Shown: piece after piece, positions 53,950 through 62,303 of the stretch
How the letters are laid out: the number at the start of each line of letters is the position of its first letter
Position numbering within the stretch: the first letter of the stretch is position 1
Source of the DNA: Paenibacillus sp.
Lineage (GTDB): Bacteria; Bacillota; Bacilli; Paenibacillales; YIM-B00363
Length of the DNA: 64,000 bases
Direction: 5' to 3'
Assembly: GCF_035645195.1 (NCBI RefSeq)
Contig: NZ_DASQNA010000045.1
Location: forward strand, 62,001-126,000
Position numbers and translations under genes: made by a program
Notes under the pieces: generated by a model
Database searches by the model: none
What the model was told of the DNA's origin: nothing
What the model saw: the letters and a program-made list of their open reading frames with translations, nothing else

Positions 53950-54852
53950 ATGCTGGAGCGCATCCGGAGATCGCCGCATTGGCCGCTGCATCTGATGCTG
54001 CTGCCCGGCGTCGTTTTGGTGCTTGTTTACAGTTACGGACCGCTGCTCGGTCTCGTCATCGCGTTTCAACGGTTTTTGCCGGCCAAAGGCATTTTCGCGT
54101 CCCAATGGATCGGGCTCGATAATTTCGCTTACGTCTTGGAGCTGCCCGACTCGATGCGGGTGCTGTGGAATACGGTGCTCATCGCGTTTTTCAAAATCGT
54201 CGTCGGCTTCGTCGTTCCGGTCGTCGTCGCGCTGCTGCTGAATGAAGTGCGCAAGGAGGTTTTCAAACGAACCGTCCAAACGATGATCTATTTGCCGCAC
54301 TTCCTGTCTTGGATTATTCTCGGGGGCATTTTGATCGACATTTTGTCGCCGTCGACCGGCATCGTCAACGCGTTCCTCGCGGGGCTGGGCGTCGAGCCGA
54401 TTTTTTTCCTGGGGGACAACGCTTGGTTTCGGCCGGTGCTCGTCCTCTCCGACGTGTGGAAGGAGTTCGGTTTTAACACGATTGTATATTTGGCGGCGCT
54501 CACCGCGATCAACCCTTCCCTGTACGAAGCCGCCATCGTCGACGGCGCCGGCCGCTGGAAGCAGACGCTGCACATTACGCTGCCGGGCATGATGCCGATT
54601 ATCGTGCTGACGCTGACGCTCAGCTTAGGCAATGTGCTGAACGCCGGGTTCGACCAAGTGTTCAATTTATACAGCCCTCAAGTGTACGAGACGGGGGACA
54701 TCATCGATACGTTCGTGTACCGAATCGGCCTCGTGGACGCTCAATACGGGGTTGCGACCGCCGTCGGCCTATTCAAATCGGTCGTGTCGTTCGTTTTCAT
54801 TTCGATTTCGTACTACCTCGCGTACAGGTTCGCGAATTACCGGATTTTCTAA
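53950..54852 (+). CDS. ABC transporter permease (LplB-like)
   Basis: The 300-residue permease has six helices and the EAA loop EAAIVDGAGRWKQTLHI near residue 195. The N-terminal LLPGVVLVLVYSYGPLLG matches LplB-type subunits. It starts at ATG 53950 after GGAAAGGAGG. It pairs with the next gene. Confidence 0.93.
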   Translation: MLERIRRSPHWPLHLMLLPGVVLVLVYSYGPLLGLVIAFQRFLPAKGIFASQWIGLDNFAYVLELPDSMRVLWNTVLIAFFKIVVGFVVPVVVALLLNEVRKEVFKRTVQTMIYLPHFLSWIILGGILIDILSPSTGIVNAFLAGLGVEPIFFLGDNAWFRPVLVLSDVWKEFGFNTIVYLAALTAINPSLYEAAIVDGAGRWKQTLHITLPGMMPIIVLTLTLSLGNVLNAGFDQVFNLYSPQVYETGDIIDTFVYRIGLVDAQYGVATAVGLFKSVVSFVFISISYYLAYRFANYRIF

Positions 54853-54870
54853 GGTGAAGGAGGGGATGTT

Positions 54871-55755
54871 GTGGTTGAGCAACTCGGCTTCGGGCGGAGG
54901 CTGTTCCTGGCGGTCAATTACGCTCTGCTCGCCGCGCTCGCCCTGTTGTGCCTGCTGCCGCTCGTGCACGTGCTGGCCGTGTCGTTCAGCTCGAGCCACG
55001 CGGCGACGGCGGGACTCGTGAAGCTGTGGCCCGTCGATGTTACGCTCAGTTCGTACGAATTCGTGCTCGCCAAGCCGGCGTTCCTGAAATCGGTCGGCGT
55101 AACGCTGCAGCGGGTCCTGCTCGGCGTCGCGGTCAACATGCTGCTGACGATCCTGATCGCGTACCCGCTCGCGAAAGAAACGAACAAATTTCCGTACCGC
55201 ACCGCATACGTCTGGTTTTTCGTCGTGACGATGCTGTTTCACGGCGGATTGATTCCGCTATATATGACCGTGAAATACACCGGCGTCATGAATACAATTT
55301 GGGCGCTCGTCCTTCCGGGAGCCGTGCCGGTATTCAACGTCGTGCTGCTGTTAAATTTTTTCCGCGGGCTGCCGAAGGAGCTTGAGGAGGCGGCGTTCAT
55401 GGACGGCGCCGGCCATTGGACGACGCTGTGGCGCGTAATCGTTCCGCTGTCCGCGCCGGCGCTTGCGACCATTACGCTGTTCGCCACGGTCGGGCACTGG
55501 AATTCTTGGTTCGACGGTCTCATTTTCATGAATTCGCCGGAACGTTACCCGCTGCAGAGCTACCTGCAAACCGTCGTCATCAACCGGGATTTGGCGCTAA
55601 TGTCGTCGACCGACTTGAAATCGCTGTCCGAAGTGAGCGACCGCACGGCGAAAGCGGCCCAAATTTTCCTCGGCGCGCTGCCGATTTTGCTGGTGTACCC
55701 GTTCCTTCAGCGGTTCTTTATGAAGGGCATCGTGCTCGGGAGCGTGAAGGAATAG
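54871..55755 (+). CDS. ABC transporter permease (LplC/YtcP-like)
   Basis: The 294-residue permease starts at GTG 54871 after GAAGGAGGGG. The EAA loop is EEAAFMDGAGHWTTLWRV near residue 175; the DLKSLSEVSD-containing C-terminal part is typical of LplC/YtcP proteins. It completes the transporter with the genes at 52130 and 53950; the ATPase must come from elsewhere. Confidence 0.93.
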   Translation: MVEQLGFGRRLFLAVNYALLAALALLCLLPLVHVLAVSFSSSHAATAGLVKLWPVDVTLSSYEFVLAKPAFLKSVGVTLQRVLLGVAVNMLLTILIAYPLAKETNKFPYRTAYVWFFVVTMLFHGGLIPLYMTVKYTGVMNTIWALVLPGAVPVFNVVLLLNFFRGLPKELEEAAFMDGAGHWTTLWRVIVPLSAPALATITLFATVGHWNSWFDGLIFMNSPERYPLQSYLQTVVINRDLALMSSTDLKSLSEVSDRTAKAAQIFLGALPILLVYPFLQRFFMKGIVLGSVKE

Positions 55756-55767
55756 GCGGAAAAACAA

Positions 55768-55796
55768 AGAGGCGGATCCGTCAGGATCTCGCCTCT
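55768..55796. terminator. Terminator between convergent genes
   Basis: AGAGGCGGATCC and GGATCTCGCCTCT form a 12-base stem with one bulge. On the minus strand a TTTGTTTTT tract follows, so it serves the PhyH gene best and may also stop the permease transcript. Confidence 0.65.
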
Positions 55797-55800
55797 TCGT

Positions 55801-56619
55801 TTACTTCCGGTACACCGTCGGGAAATGGTCCCCCGTCAGGATGTCGCCGGGATTCACTTGAACGTAGTCGTGCATCGGGTGGTTCGAGGCCGGCTCGTAG
55901 CGCGTGTGGCCGGGCATGTAGTGGACGGCGATCGCGCGGCGCTTTAGGGCGGAGCGGTTGTGCGGCGAGCCGTGCCAGGTGAGACAGTGATGGTAGCCGA
56001 CTTGACCTTTCTTGATTTCGAACGGCACCGCTTCGACGACCGCCCCCTCGGGCAGCAGATCCGGCTGTTTATGGTACGGCTTGAAATCAGGCGTGCTGGC
56101 GATATATTTTTGGTGGTTGCCCCACTTGTGGCTGCCGGGCACCATCCACATGCAGCCGTTCTCGATGACGGCGTCGTCGAGCGCGACCCAGGCGCTGACG
56201 AGGTCGGCGGGCTGAATGATCGGCCACAGCGGATGATCCTGATGCCAGCCCGTAGGGCCGCCGGAGTGCGGCGGCTTATACTGCACCTGGTCGTGCCAGA
56301 TGCGCACCGTATCGGTATTGCACAGCTGCGCGATTTCTTCGCAGATCGTCCGATTTTGCGCATGGCGGAAGAAGGCGTCGCTCGCCATCCAGATGTTGAC
56401 GATTTGCACGACGCGCTCGGTGACGATCATTTTCATGTTGTCGTACAAGTCGTTCGACTCGAGCATATTCCGGTTGAGCACCGGCCGCCGCACCGACTTT
56501 CCTTCCATCACGAGATCCAGCTCCGCGCGGAGCAGCTCGACTTCATCGTCGTTCAGCACGACGCCGCCTTTGAGAAAACCGTTCGCGTTGAATTGTTGAA
56601 TTTGCGCCTCCGTCAGCAT
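55801..56619 (-). CDS. Phytanoyl-CoA dioxygenase (PhyH) family protein
   Basis: The 272-residue protein has the iron ligands HQD in GWHQDHPLW and a distal His in HHCLTWHGSPHNRS, plus an arginine in KRRAIAVHYMPG for 2-oxoglutarate. I chose ATG 56619, eight bases after AAAAGGAGAGG; an upstream ATG at 56655 lacks a site. It is divergent from the AraC regulator at 56775. Confidence 0.88.
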   Translation of the reverse strand: MLTEAQIQQFNANGFLKGGVVLNDDEVELLRAELDLVMEGKSVRRPVLNRNMLESNDLYDNMKMIVTERVVQIVNIWMASDAFFRHAQNRTICEEIAQLCNTDTVRIWHDQVQYKPPHSGGPTGWHQDHPLWPIIQPADLVSAWVALDDAVIENGCMWMVPGSHKWGNHQKYIASTPDFKPYHKQPDLLPEGAVVEAVPFEIKKGQVGYHHCLTWHGSPHNRSALKRRAIAVHYMPGHTRYEPASNHPMHDYVQVNPGDILTGDHFPTVYRK

Positions 56620-56730
56620 TCGCGTTCCCTCTCCTTTTCGTGTATCCGTTTTCAACTGGCCTCGAATCCATCATAATAAAGAGGACAGAGGCTCGTATTT
56701 AGAACAAATCTACGAACAGTTGCGATTTTT

Positions 56731-56745
56731 CAAGATCGGGCGGCG
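56731..56745 (+). repeat. 15-bp repeat CAAGATCGGGCGGCG, copy 1
   Basis: The same 15 bases recur at 57704-57718. This copy lies 30 bp before the AraC gene and in the divergent region with the PhyH gene, so it may be a regulator site. Confidence 0.4.
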
Positions 56746-56774
56746 ATCACAGCCGCAGGGGGCTTGCTACCGTC

Positions 56775-57647
56775 ATGGAGATCGGCACGTTGAACGAATT
56801 GCATCCCGTCGTCAATTTCGCGAGCCGGGACGTCGCGAACGCGGGGGAATGTTGGGGTCCGCGGTTCATCCCGGATTTTCAACTGTTTTACGTCGTTTCG
56901 GGCGAGACGGAGCTGACGGTCGGCTCGGAGCGGCACGTCCTTCGTCCGGGGGAGGCCGGCATTTACGGGCCCGATGTGCCGCATCGGCTGCGGGTGACGG
57001 CGCAAACCGACTACTTCAGTCTCCATTTTTCGTGGAGCGGGCCGTCGGCCGTTCCCGTCCATCCGGCGTACGCCATTCGCGAGGCCGGGGAGCTTGAATC
57101 CGCTCGAAGCCGGCCGCCGTACCGGCTCGATTGCCCGGGCTTCGGCGCCGTCCGGCTGCCGCATGTCGTTTCCCCGACGGGGGCGGAGCCGCTGCTGATG
57201 CGGATCGTGAAGGAGTACCGGGCGGAGCGGCCGGGGTACGCGCTGGCGCTCCGGGCGCTGCTCGCGGAGCTGCTGCTTCTGCTCGTGCGCCAGCTGCTGG
57301 AGGGCGGCGCGTCGAACCGCGCCGGCAAAACCGATCCCGCGCTGCATGCGATGCGGGAGCAGCCGGCGAAAGCGTGGACGGTGACGGAGCTGGCCGCGCT
57401 GTGCGGCTACCACCCGAGCTATTTCACGCAGCTGTTTTCCCGCGAGCAGGGAAAGAATCCGAAGCAGTTTCTGATCGACGAGCGAATCCAGCAGGCGAAG
57501 CGAGCGCTGCTGCGCGGGGAGAGCATCGACTCGATCGCGGAGCGGCTCGGTTACGGCAGCATTCATTATTTCAGCAGCAATTTCAAGAAGGAGACGGGGC
57601 TTACGCCGAGCGAATTTCGGCAGCGCCCCGGCCGCGCGGGATCATAA
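56775..57647 (+). CDS. AraC-family transcriptional regulator
   Basis: The 290-residue protein has an N-terminal cupin-like domain (FQLFYVVSGETELTVGS, GEAGIYGPDVPHRLR) and two C-terminal AraC helix-turn-helix motifs at about 190-283 (WTVTELAALCGYHPSYFTQLF, SIAERLGYGSIHYFSSNF). It lies between two PhyH genes, one on each side, and probably controls both; a 15-bp repeat occurs upstream of it and upstream of the second PhyH gene. Confidence 0.92.
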   Translation: MEIGTLNELHPVVNFASRDVANAGECWGPRFIPDFQLFYVVSGETELTVGSERHVLRPGEAGIYGPDVPHRLRVTAQTDYFSLHFSWSGPSAVPVHPAYAIREAGELESARSRPPYRLDCPGFGAVRLPHVVSPTGAEPLLMRIVKEYRAERPGYALALRALLAELLLLLVRQLLEGGASNRAGKTDPALHAMREQPAKAWTVTELAALCGYHPSYFTQLFSREQGKNPKQFLIDERIQQAKRALLRGESIDSIAERLGYGSIHYFSSNFKKETGLTPSEFRQRPGRAGS

Positions 57648-57671
57648 AGCGCAGGGGCGCAGCGCGTTTTT

Positions 57672-57693
57672 GGCGGATCGACGCCGTTTTTTT
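57672..57693 (+). terminator. Possible short terminator
   Basis: GGCG and CGCC form a short stem around GATCGA and a run of seven T follows after one G. The stem is short, so strength is doubtful. Confidence 0.4.
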
Positions 57694-57703
57694 GCAAATC
57701 CTC

Positions 57704-57718
57704 CAAGATCGGGCGGCG
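57704..57718 (+). repeat. 15-bp repeat CAAGATCGGGCGGCG, copy 2
   Basis: This copy lies 10 bp before a -10-like TATACT (57729-57734) that precedes the PhyH gene. The site would cover the -35 region, as expected for an activator. Confidence 0.45.
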
Positions 57719-57781
57719 CCGTCCGTTTTATACTGGCTGTGAGTATCCGAACTTTTTCTAGCCGAAAGGATGGGAAGAGAA

Positions 57782-58564
57782 ATGATCGATGACGTTCGCG
57801 CGGTGCCGCGGGAGAAAATCGAGTTTTATCGGGAAAACGGGTTCGTTCAAATCGACGACGTGCTGTCGCCGGCCGAGTTGGAAGAGCTAAGGGAGTATTT
57901 GTCCGAGACGATGGGCGCCGAGGGAGGCCGCTCCACCGCGACCGATCGGGAGGGCGGCGCCTACTACAAGGTGCTGAACCAGCGGGTCAACACGTGGCGC
58001 GATCATGGGGGCATGGCGCGGTTCGTGCTCGGCGGGCGGTTCGCGCACATCGGGAAGCAGCTGACCGGGTTCGATGGCATCCGGCTGTTTCACGATCACG
58101 CGCTGTACAAGATGCCCGGGGATTCGAAGCCGACGCCATGGCACCAAGATTGGCCGTATTGGCCGATGCGGGAGACGGGGGCGTTCTCGATGTGGCTCGC
58201 GCTCGACGACGTGGACGAGTCGAACGGCTGCATGATGTTCGTGCCGAAGAGCCAGCGGATCAAAAATTTAAAGAGCGTCAGTCTCGTGACGCCCGAGGAT
58301 ATTTTCGGCCAAGCCGGCGCCGAGGCGGCGGACCGGAACACGGCCGTCGTCGTGCGCATGAAGGCGGGCAGCTGCACGTTCCACGACGGGCTGACGTTCC
58401 ATTACGCGCATGCGAATACGACCGACCGGCCGAGACGCGCGCTCGCGATCATTTTCATGGCGGACGGCACGACGTACAGCGGCGCATCGCATCTGTGCAC
58501 GGACGGACTCGGTTTCGCGGCCGGCGACGTCTTAAAAGGCGGGCTGTTTCCGAAGCTGGCGTGA
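57782..58564 (+). CDS. Phytanoyl-CoA dioxygenase (PhyH) family protein
   Basis: The 260-residue protein carries HQD in PWHQDWPYWP and the distal HDGLTFHYAHANTTDRPRRA stretch with His and Arg. I prefer ATG 57782, after AAAGGATGGGAAG; ATG 57770 overlaps that site. It resembles the PhyH protein at 55801 in layout only loosely. Its promoter region holds the 15-bp repeat shared with the AraC gene. Confidence 0.87.
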   Translation: MIDDVRAVPREKIEFYRENGFVQIDDVLSPAELEELREYLSETMGAEGGRSTATDREGGAYYKVLNQRVNTWRDHGGMARFVLGGRFAHIGKQLTGFDGIRLFHDHALYKMPGDSKPTPWHQDWPYWPMRETGAFSMWLALDDVDESNGCMMFVPKSQRIKNLKSVSLVTPEDIFGQAGAEAADRNTAVVVRMKAGSCTFHDGLTFHYAHANTTDRPRRALAIIFMADGTTYSGASHLCTDGLGFAAGDVLKGGLFPKLA

Positions 58565-58579
58565 GGCGGCGCCACCGCC

Positions 58580-58612
58580 GAATCCGACGGCAAAATGTCC
58601 GGATCGACCATG
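58580..58612 (+). promoter_or_regulatory. 33-bp duplicated activator-like site, copy 1
   Basis: It matches 62187-62219 at 26 of 33 positions. Two ATC(C)GAC-like half-sites lie 21 bp apart (58582 and 58603), as in AraC-type direct-repeat sites. A -10-like TATAGT (58634-58639) starts 21 bases after its end. Confidence 0.6.
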
Positions 58613-58727
58613 GTTTGAGGCGAAAGGTTCCGGTATAGTCAAATTAGAAACCGCTTTCTTGAGGAATTGCAACATCGCCGAAGTACGCTGCCTGCATATA
58701 CCGTTCGCAGATAGGGGGAAGGTCCAC

Positions 58728-59753
58728 ATGTTGAAAGTCGCCGTCGTCGGCGTCAATCAAATCGGCAAGCTGCACTGCCGCGCGTACGCGGACCATGCCG
58801 ACGCCGAGTTGGTCGCCGTATGCGACCTTATGCCGGAACGCGCCGAAGCCGCGGGCCGAGCCTTCGGCGTCCGGGCGTACACGCGCCTCGACGAATTGCT
58901 CGCGCGGGAAGAGGTCGACGCGATCGCCGTCGCCACCGCCGGGGAGGAGAAGGGCGGCCATCATTATGCGCCCGCCATGGCCGCGATCGCCGCCGGGAAG
59001 GACGTGCTCGTCGAGAAGCCGCTTTCGAACCGGATCGACGAAGCGCGGGAGATGGTCGCATTCGCCCGGGAGAAAGGCGTGCGGCTCGCGTGCAATTTGA
59101 ACCACCGGTTCGCGCCGGCCGCGTTCCGCGCGAAGGCGCTGATCGAAGAAGGGAAGCTCGGCACGATCCTGTTCGTCAACATGCGGCTGACGATCCGCAA
59201 TCCTTCCGACGAAACGCCGTGGCTCCATCTTCGCGCGCTGCACCCGCACTCGATCGACGTCATGCGTTACGTCGCGGGGGACGTCCGCCGGGTGCAGTCG
59301 TTCCTGACGAAGGCGCCGGGCCGGACGTCGTGGTCGACCGCGTCGGTCAACATGGAATTCGCTTCCGGCGCGGTCGGCCATTTGACGGGCAGCTACGATA
59401 TGTCGATGCGCCATCCGATCGAGTGCCTCGAGGTCGGCGGCACCGCCGGGCGGCTCGTCATCGACAACGTCTACGAAACGCTGACCTACTATCCGCACGA
59501 TTCCGACGAGCGGATGGTGATGCAAAACCCGATCTTCGGCGGCATGCAAGGGTTTAACGATACGTTCCGGCTGCGGATCGACCGCTTCATCGCGGACGTG
59601 AAGCGCGGCGCCGCGCCCGACGAGGTGGCGGCTTCCGGCGCGGACGCTTTGGCGGCGCAAGAGACGATCGAAGCCGCGATCCGGTCGCACGAAGCCGGCG
59701 GCGCGCCGATGGAGGTCGTGCGGACGGGAGGCGGAGCGCCTTGCGGAAGCTGA
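58728..59753 (+). CDS. Gfo/Idh/MocA-family oxidoreductase
   Basis: The 341-residue protein has the Rossmann motif VAVVGVNQIGKLH and the EKP motif in LVEKPLSNRIDE near residues 94-97. NLNHRFAPAAFRAK corresponds to the following family signature. I chose ATG 58728 after ATAGGGGGAAGG; an upstream in-frame TTG at 58659 is unlikely. It overlaps the AraC gene by 13 bases. The substrate is a sugar or inositol derivative by family. Confidence 0.88.
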   Translation: MLKVAVVGVNQIGKLHCRAYADHADAELVAVCDLMPERAEAAGRAFGVRAYTRLDELLAREEVDAIAVATAGEEKGGHHYAPAMAAIAAGKDVLVEKPLSNRIDEAREMVAFAREKGVRLACNLNHRFAPAAFRAKALIEEGKLGTILFVNMRLTIRNPSDETPWLHLRALHPHSIDVMRYVAGDVRRVQSFLTKAPGRTSWSTASVNMEFASGAVGHLTGSYDMSMRHPIECLEVGGTAGRLVIDNVYETLTYYPHDSDERMVMQNPIFGGMQGFNDTFRLRIDRFIADVKRGAAPDEVAASGADALAAQETIEAAIRSHEAGGAPMEVVRTGGGAPCGS

Positions 59754-60646
59754 ACAGCAGCGCGTACATGCGCGAAGATTTCCCGTTCTGGATCAACCGG
59801 ACGACGCAGGGGACGATCGACGAGCACGGCCACGATTTCGTCGAGCTCGTGTACGTCGTCCGCGGCCGCGGGCGCCATCACTTCGCGGGGGCGTCGTACG
59901 ACATTCACGCCGGGGACGTGTTCATTATTAACCCGGGCGAAACGCACGCGTATTCGGTCCAGCCCGGCGATCGGATGGAGATCATCAACTGTTTATTCAT
60001 GCCTTCGTTCATCCCGGACTCGCTGCTGCGGGAGCTGGACGTGACGAACGCCATGGATTATTTTTACGTCCATCCGTTCTTGCAGCACGACCATCGGTTC
60101 AATCACCGGCTCAATTTGCGCGGAGACGAAGCGGACCATGTGCTCGCCCTTCTCGAAGGGATGCTTCGCGAGCACGCGCAGTCGAACACCGGCTATGCGA
60201 CCGTCATTCGGCTGCAGCTGCTCGAATTGCTGATTTTGTTATCGCGGTATTACAAAGGGCTGCGAGCTCGCACCGAATCGCCGCGCCAGCAGGAAGGGAC
60301 GATGACGGCGCGGCGGCTGTACGGCTATATGGAACGCAATTACGACAAAAAAATGACGCTGCAGTCGCTGTCGGAGCTGTTCAACGTGAGCGAACGACAT
60401 TTGAACCGGCTCGTGCGGAAGCAATACGGCAAAAGCGTCGTCGACGTATTGCACGACATTCGCATTGCCCGCGCGAAGCGGCTGCTGTGCGAGACGGACG
60501 AGAAAATCATTTCGATCGCTGCCATGGTCGGCTACGAGGATTCGTCGTTCTTCACCCGGCTGTTCCAGCGGCATGTCGGTTGTTCGCCGAGCCAATACCG
60601 CGCCATGCCGGATAAACCGCTTCTCGAGAGCGGGCGGACGTCATGA
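59741..60646 (+). CDS. AraC-family transcriptional regulator
   Basis: The 301-residue protein has a cupin-like N-terminal domain (HDFVELVYVVRGRGRHHFAG, GDVFIINPGETHAY) and a C-terminal AraC domain at about 195-290 (MTLQSLSELFNVSERHLNRLV, SIAAMVGYEDSSFFTRLF). TTG 59741 follows GGGAGG by eight bases; ATG 59768 is an alternative. Its stop overlaps the sulfatase start. It is the best candidate to bind the duplicated 33-bp sites at 58580 and 62187. Confidence 0.92.
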   Translation: MRKLNSSAYMREDFPFWINRTTQGTIDEHGHDFVELVYVVRGRGRHHFAGASYDIHAGDVFIINPGETHAYSVQPGDRMEIINCLFMPSFIPDSLLRELDVTNAMDYFYVHPFLQHDHRFNHRLNLRGDEADHVLALLEGMLREHAQSNTGYATVIRLQLLELLILLSRYYKGLRARTESPRQQEGTMTARRLYGYMERNYDKKMTLQSLSELFNVSERHLNRLVRKQYGKSVVDVLHDIRIARAKRLLCETDEKIISIAAMVGYEDSSFFTRLFQRHVGCSPSQYRAMPDKPLLESGRTS

Positions 60647-62040
60647 GCGCCGGCAGGACGCCTCCGAACATTGTGCTGATCACGGCCGATCAGCTGCGGT
60701 ACGACTGCGTCGAGCCGAACGCCCCCGGCGCGCCGCATACGCCGAACTTGGCGCGCCTCGCCGCGGAGGGCGTCCGCTTCACGCAGGCGTATTCGCATGT
60801 TCCGGTGTGCGGTCCCGCCCGTCAGTCGCTGCTGTGCGGCCGGCGCCCCGAATCGTTCGGGGGGCTGTGGAACGCGGGCGCCGCGCTGCCGGTCGGGTCG
60901 CTCTCCCCGGACGAGTGGACATGGCCGAAAGCGCTGCAGGAGCGCGGGTACGCTTCCGCCTTCCTCGGCAAATGGGGCGTGCATCCCCGGCTCGGCCCGA
61001 CGGCGTACGGGTACGATCGAGCGGTCGGCGCCGCGGATTACGAAGCGTTCCGGAAGGACGCGTATCCGGACGTCGCGTTCGCCGGCGGCTTCTTCGGCGA
61101 GCCGAATCCGATTCCGGTCGAGGACGCGTCGACGCACTGGCTCGCGCGGCAAGCCGTCCGCGAAATCGAACGGCTGCACGCCGAAGGGCGGCCGTGGCAC
61201 GTCGCGCTCCACTTCGCCGAGCCGCATTTGCCGTGCCGGCCGTCGGGGCGCTTCGCGGACATGTACGATCCCGCCGACATGCGGCCGTGGCCCGGCTTCG
61301 GCGACACGTTCGAAGGGAAGCCGTACATCCAGCGCCAGCAACTGTGCAGCTGGGGCGTGGAGTCGTTCGGTTGGGCGGATTGGGCGCCGATCGTCGCCCG
61401 GTATTACGGCGTCGTGTCCCAGCTCGACGACGCGATCGGGCATGTCCTGCGCGCGCTCGACCGGCTCGGCGCGGACGACACGCTCGTCGTCTTCACGGCG
61501 GACCATGGGGATATGTGCGGCTCGCACGGGATGATGGATAAGCATTATATCATGTACGACGACGTCGTCCGCGTGCCGATGATCATGCGCTGGAACGGCG
61601 CGCTGCCGGCGGGAGCCGTATGCGGCCGGTTCGCATACGGCTTCCTCGATTTGGCGCCGACGTTCGCCGAGGCGGCCGGTCTGAATCGGCCGGAGCGGCT
61701 GCACGGCGACTCGCTGCTCCCGCTCCTGCGGGGCGGGGGCGAGGCGCTTTGGCGGCGGGAGGCCGTCATCGCCACGTACAACGGGCAACAGTTCGGGCTG
61801 TACTGCCAGCGCATGATCCGCACCGAACGGTGGAAATACGTGTGGAATTTGACCGACGTCGACGAGCTGTACGACTTGGAGGCGGATCCGGGCGAGCTCG
61901 TCAACCGGATCGGCGAGGCGAAACTCGCGGATATCGTCGCGGAACTGCGCCGCCGGCTGTACGAGACGCTCCTCGCGGACGAGGACGGCTTCGACAACGA
62001 ATGGACGCGCCGCCAGCTGCTTGCCGGCCGGAAGCTGTGA
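60643..62040 (+). CDS. Cysteine-type sulfatase
   Basis: The 465-residue protein shows the sulfatase motif CGPAR (Cys56, Arg60), whose cysteine is converted to formylglycine in active enzymes, metal residues Asp16 and Gln17, and the distal TADHGDMCGSHGM stretch. No signal peptide is present, so it acts in the cytoplasm, probably on an imported sulfated sugar. ATG 60643 overlaps the AraC stop. A maturase must be encoded elsewhere. The substrate is unknown; a phosphonate or phosphate ester hydrolase cannot be excluded. Confidence 0.9.
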   Translation: MSAGRTPPNIVLITADQLRYDCVEPNAPGAPHTPNLARLAAEGVRFTQAYSHVPVCGPARQSLLCGRRPESFGGLWNAGAALPVGSLSPDEWTWPKALQERGYASAFLGKWGVHPRLGPTAYGYDRAVGAADYEAFRKDAYPDVAFAGGFFGEPNPIPVEDASTHWLARQAVREIERLHAEGRPWHVALHFAEPHLPCRPSGRFADMYDPADMRPWPGFGDTFEGKPYIQRQQLCSWGVESFGWADWAPIVARYYGVVSQLDDAIGHVLRALDRLGADDTLVVFTADHGDMCGSHGMMDKHYIMYDDVVRVPMIMRWNGALPAGAVCGRFAYGFLDLAPTFAEAAGLNRPERLHGDSLLPLLRGGGEALWRREAVIATYNGQQFGLYCQRMIRTERWKYVWNLTDVDELYDLEADPGELVNRIGEAKLADIVAELRRRLYETLLADEDGFDNEWTRRQLLAGRKL

Positions 62041-62133
62041 GCGGAGCGGCTAAGGCAGCGATAAATGCTGCGAAATATGCGCACCGGCGCACCGCTTTCC
62101 GTACTCTCGGGCCAGCATTTTTGAAGCTGCTGC

Positions 62134-62171
62134 AACGTCTCCCGAACCTCCCGGGAGGCGTTTTCATTTTT
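62134..62171 (+). terminator. Rho-independent terminator behind the sulfatase gene
   Basis: AACGTCTCCCG pairs with CGGGAGGCGTT (one G-T pair) around a seven-base loop and is followed by TTTCATTTTT. It closes the oxidoreductase-AraC-sulfatase operon. Confidence 0.75.
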
Positions 62172-62186
62172 CGGGCCGCGCTGGCT

Positions 62187-62219
62187 GAATCGGATGGCAC
62201 ATTGTCTGTATCGACCATG
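62187..62219 (+). promoter_or_regulatory. 33-bp duplicated activator-like site, copy 2
   Basis: Second copy of the site at 58580-58612, with the half-sites again 21 bp apart (62189 and 62210) and a -10-like TATGAT (62241-62246) again starting 21 bases after its end. Confidence 0.6.
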
Positions 62220-62303
62220 AACCATCGCCCGGCGGTGTCTTATGATACGGGTAGAACTTGAATTGGAGCTAGTCATCACCGGAACTCTGGAAGGGGGATG
62301 CGA

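Noticed and set aside
62041-62303. A possible small gene in the gap between the sulfatase and the next oxidoreductase.
   Set aside because: The frames here are extensions or shadows without a ribosome site. The gap is explained by the terminator at 62134 and the regulatory site at 62187.
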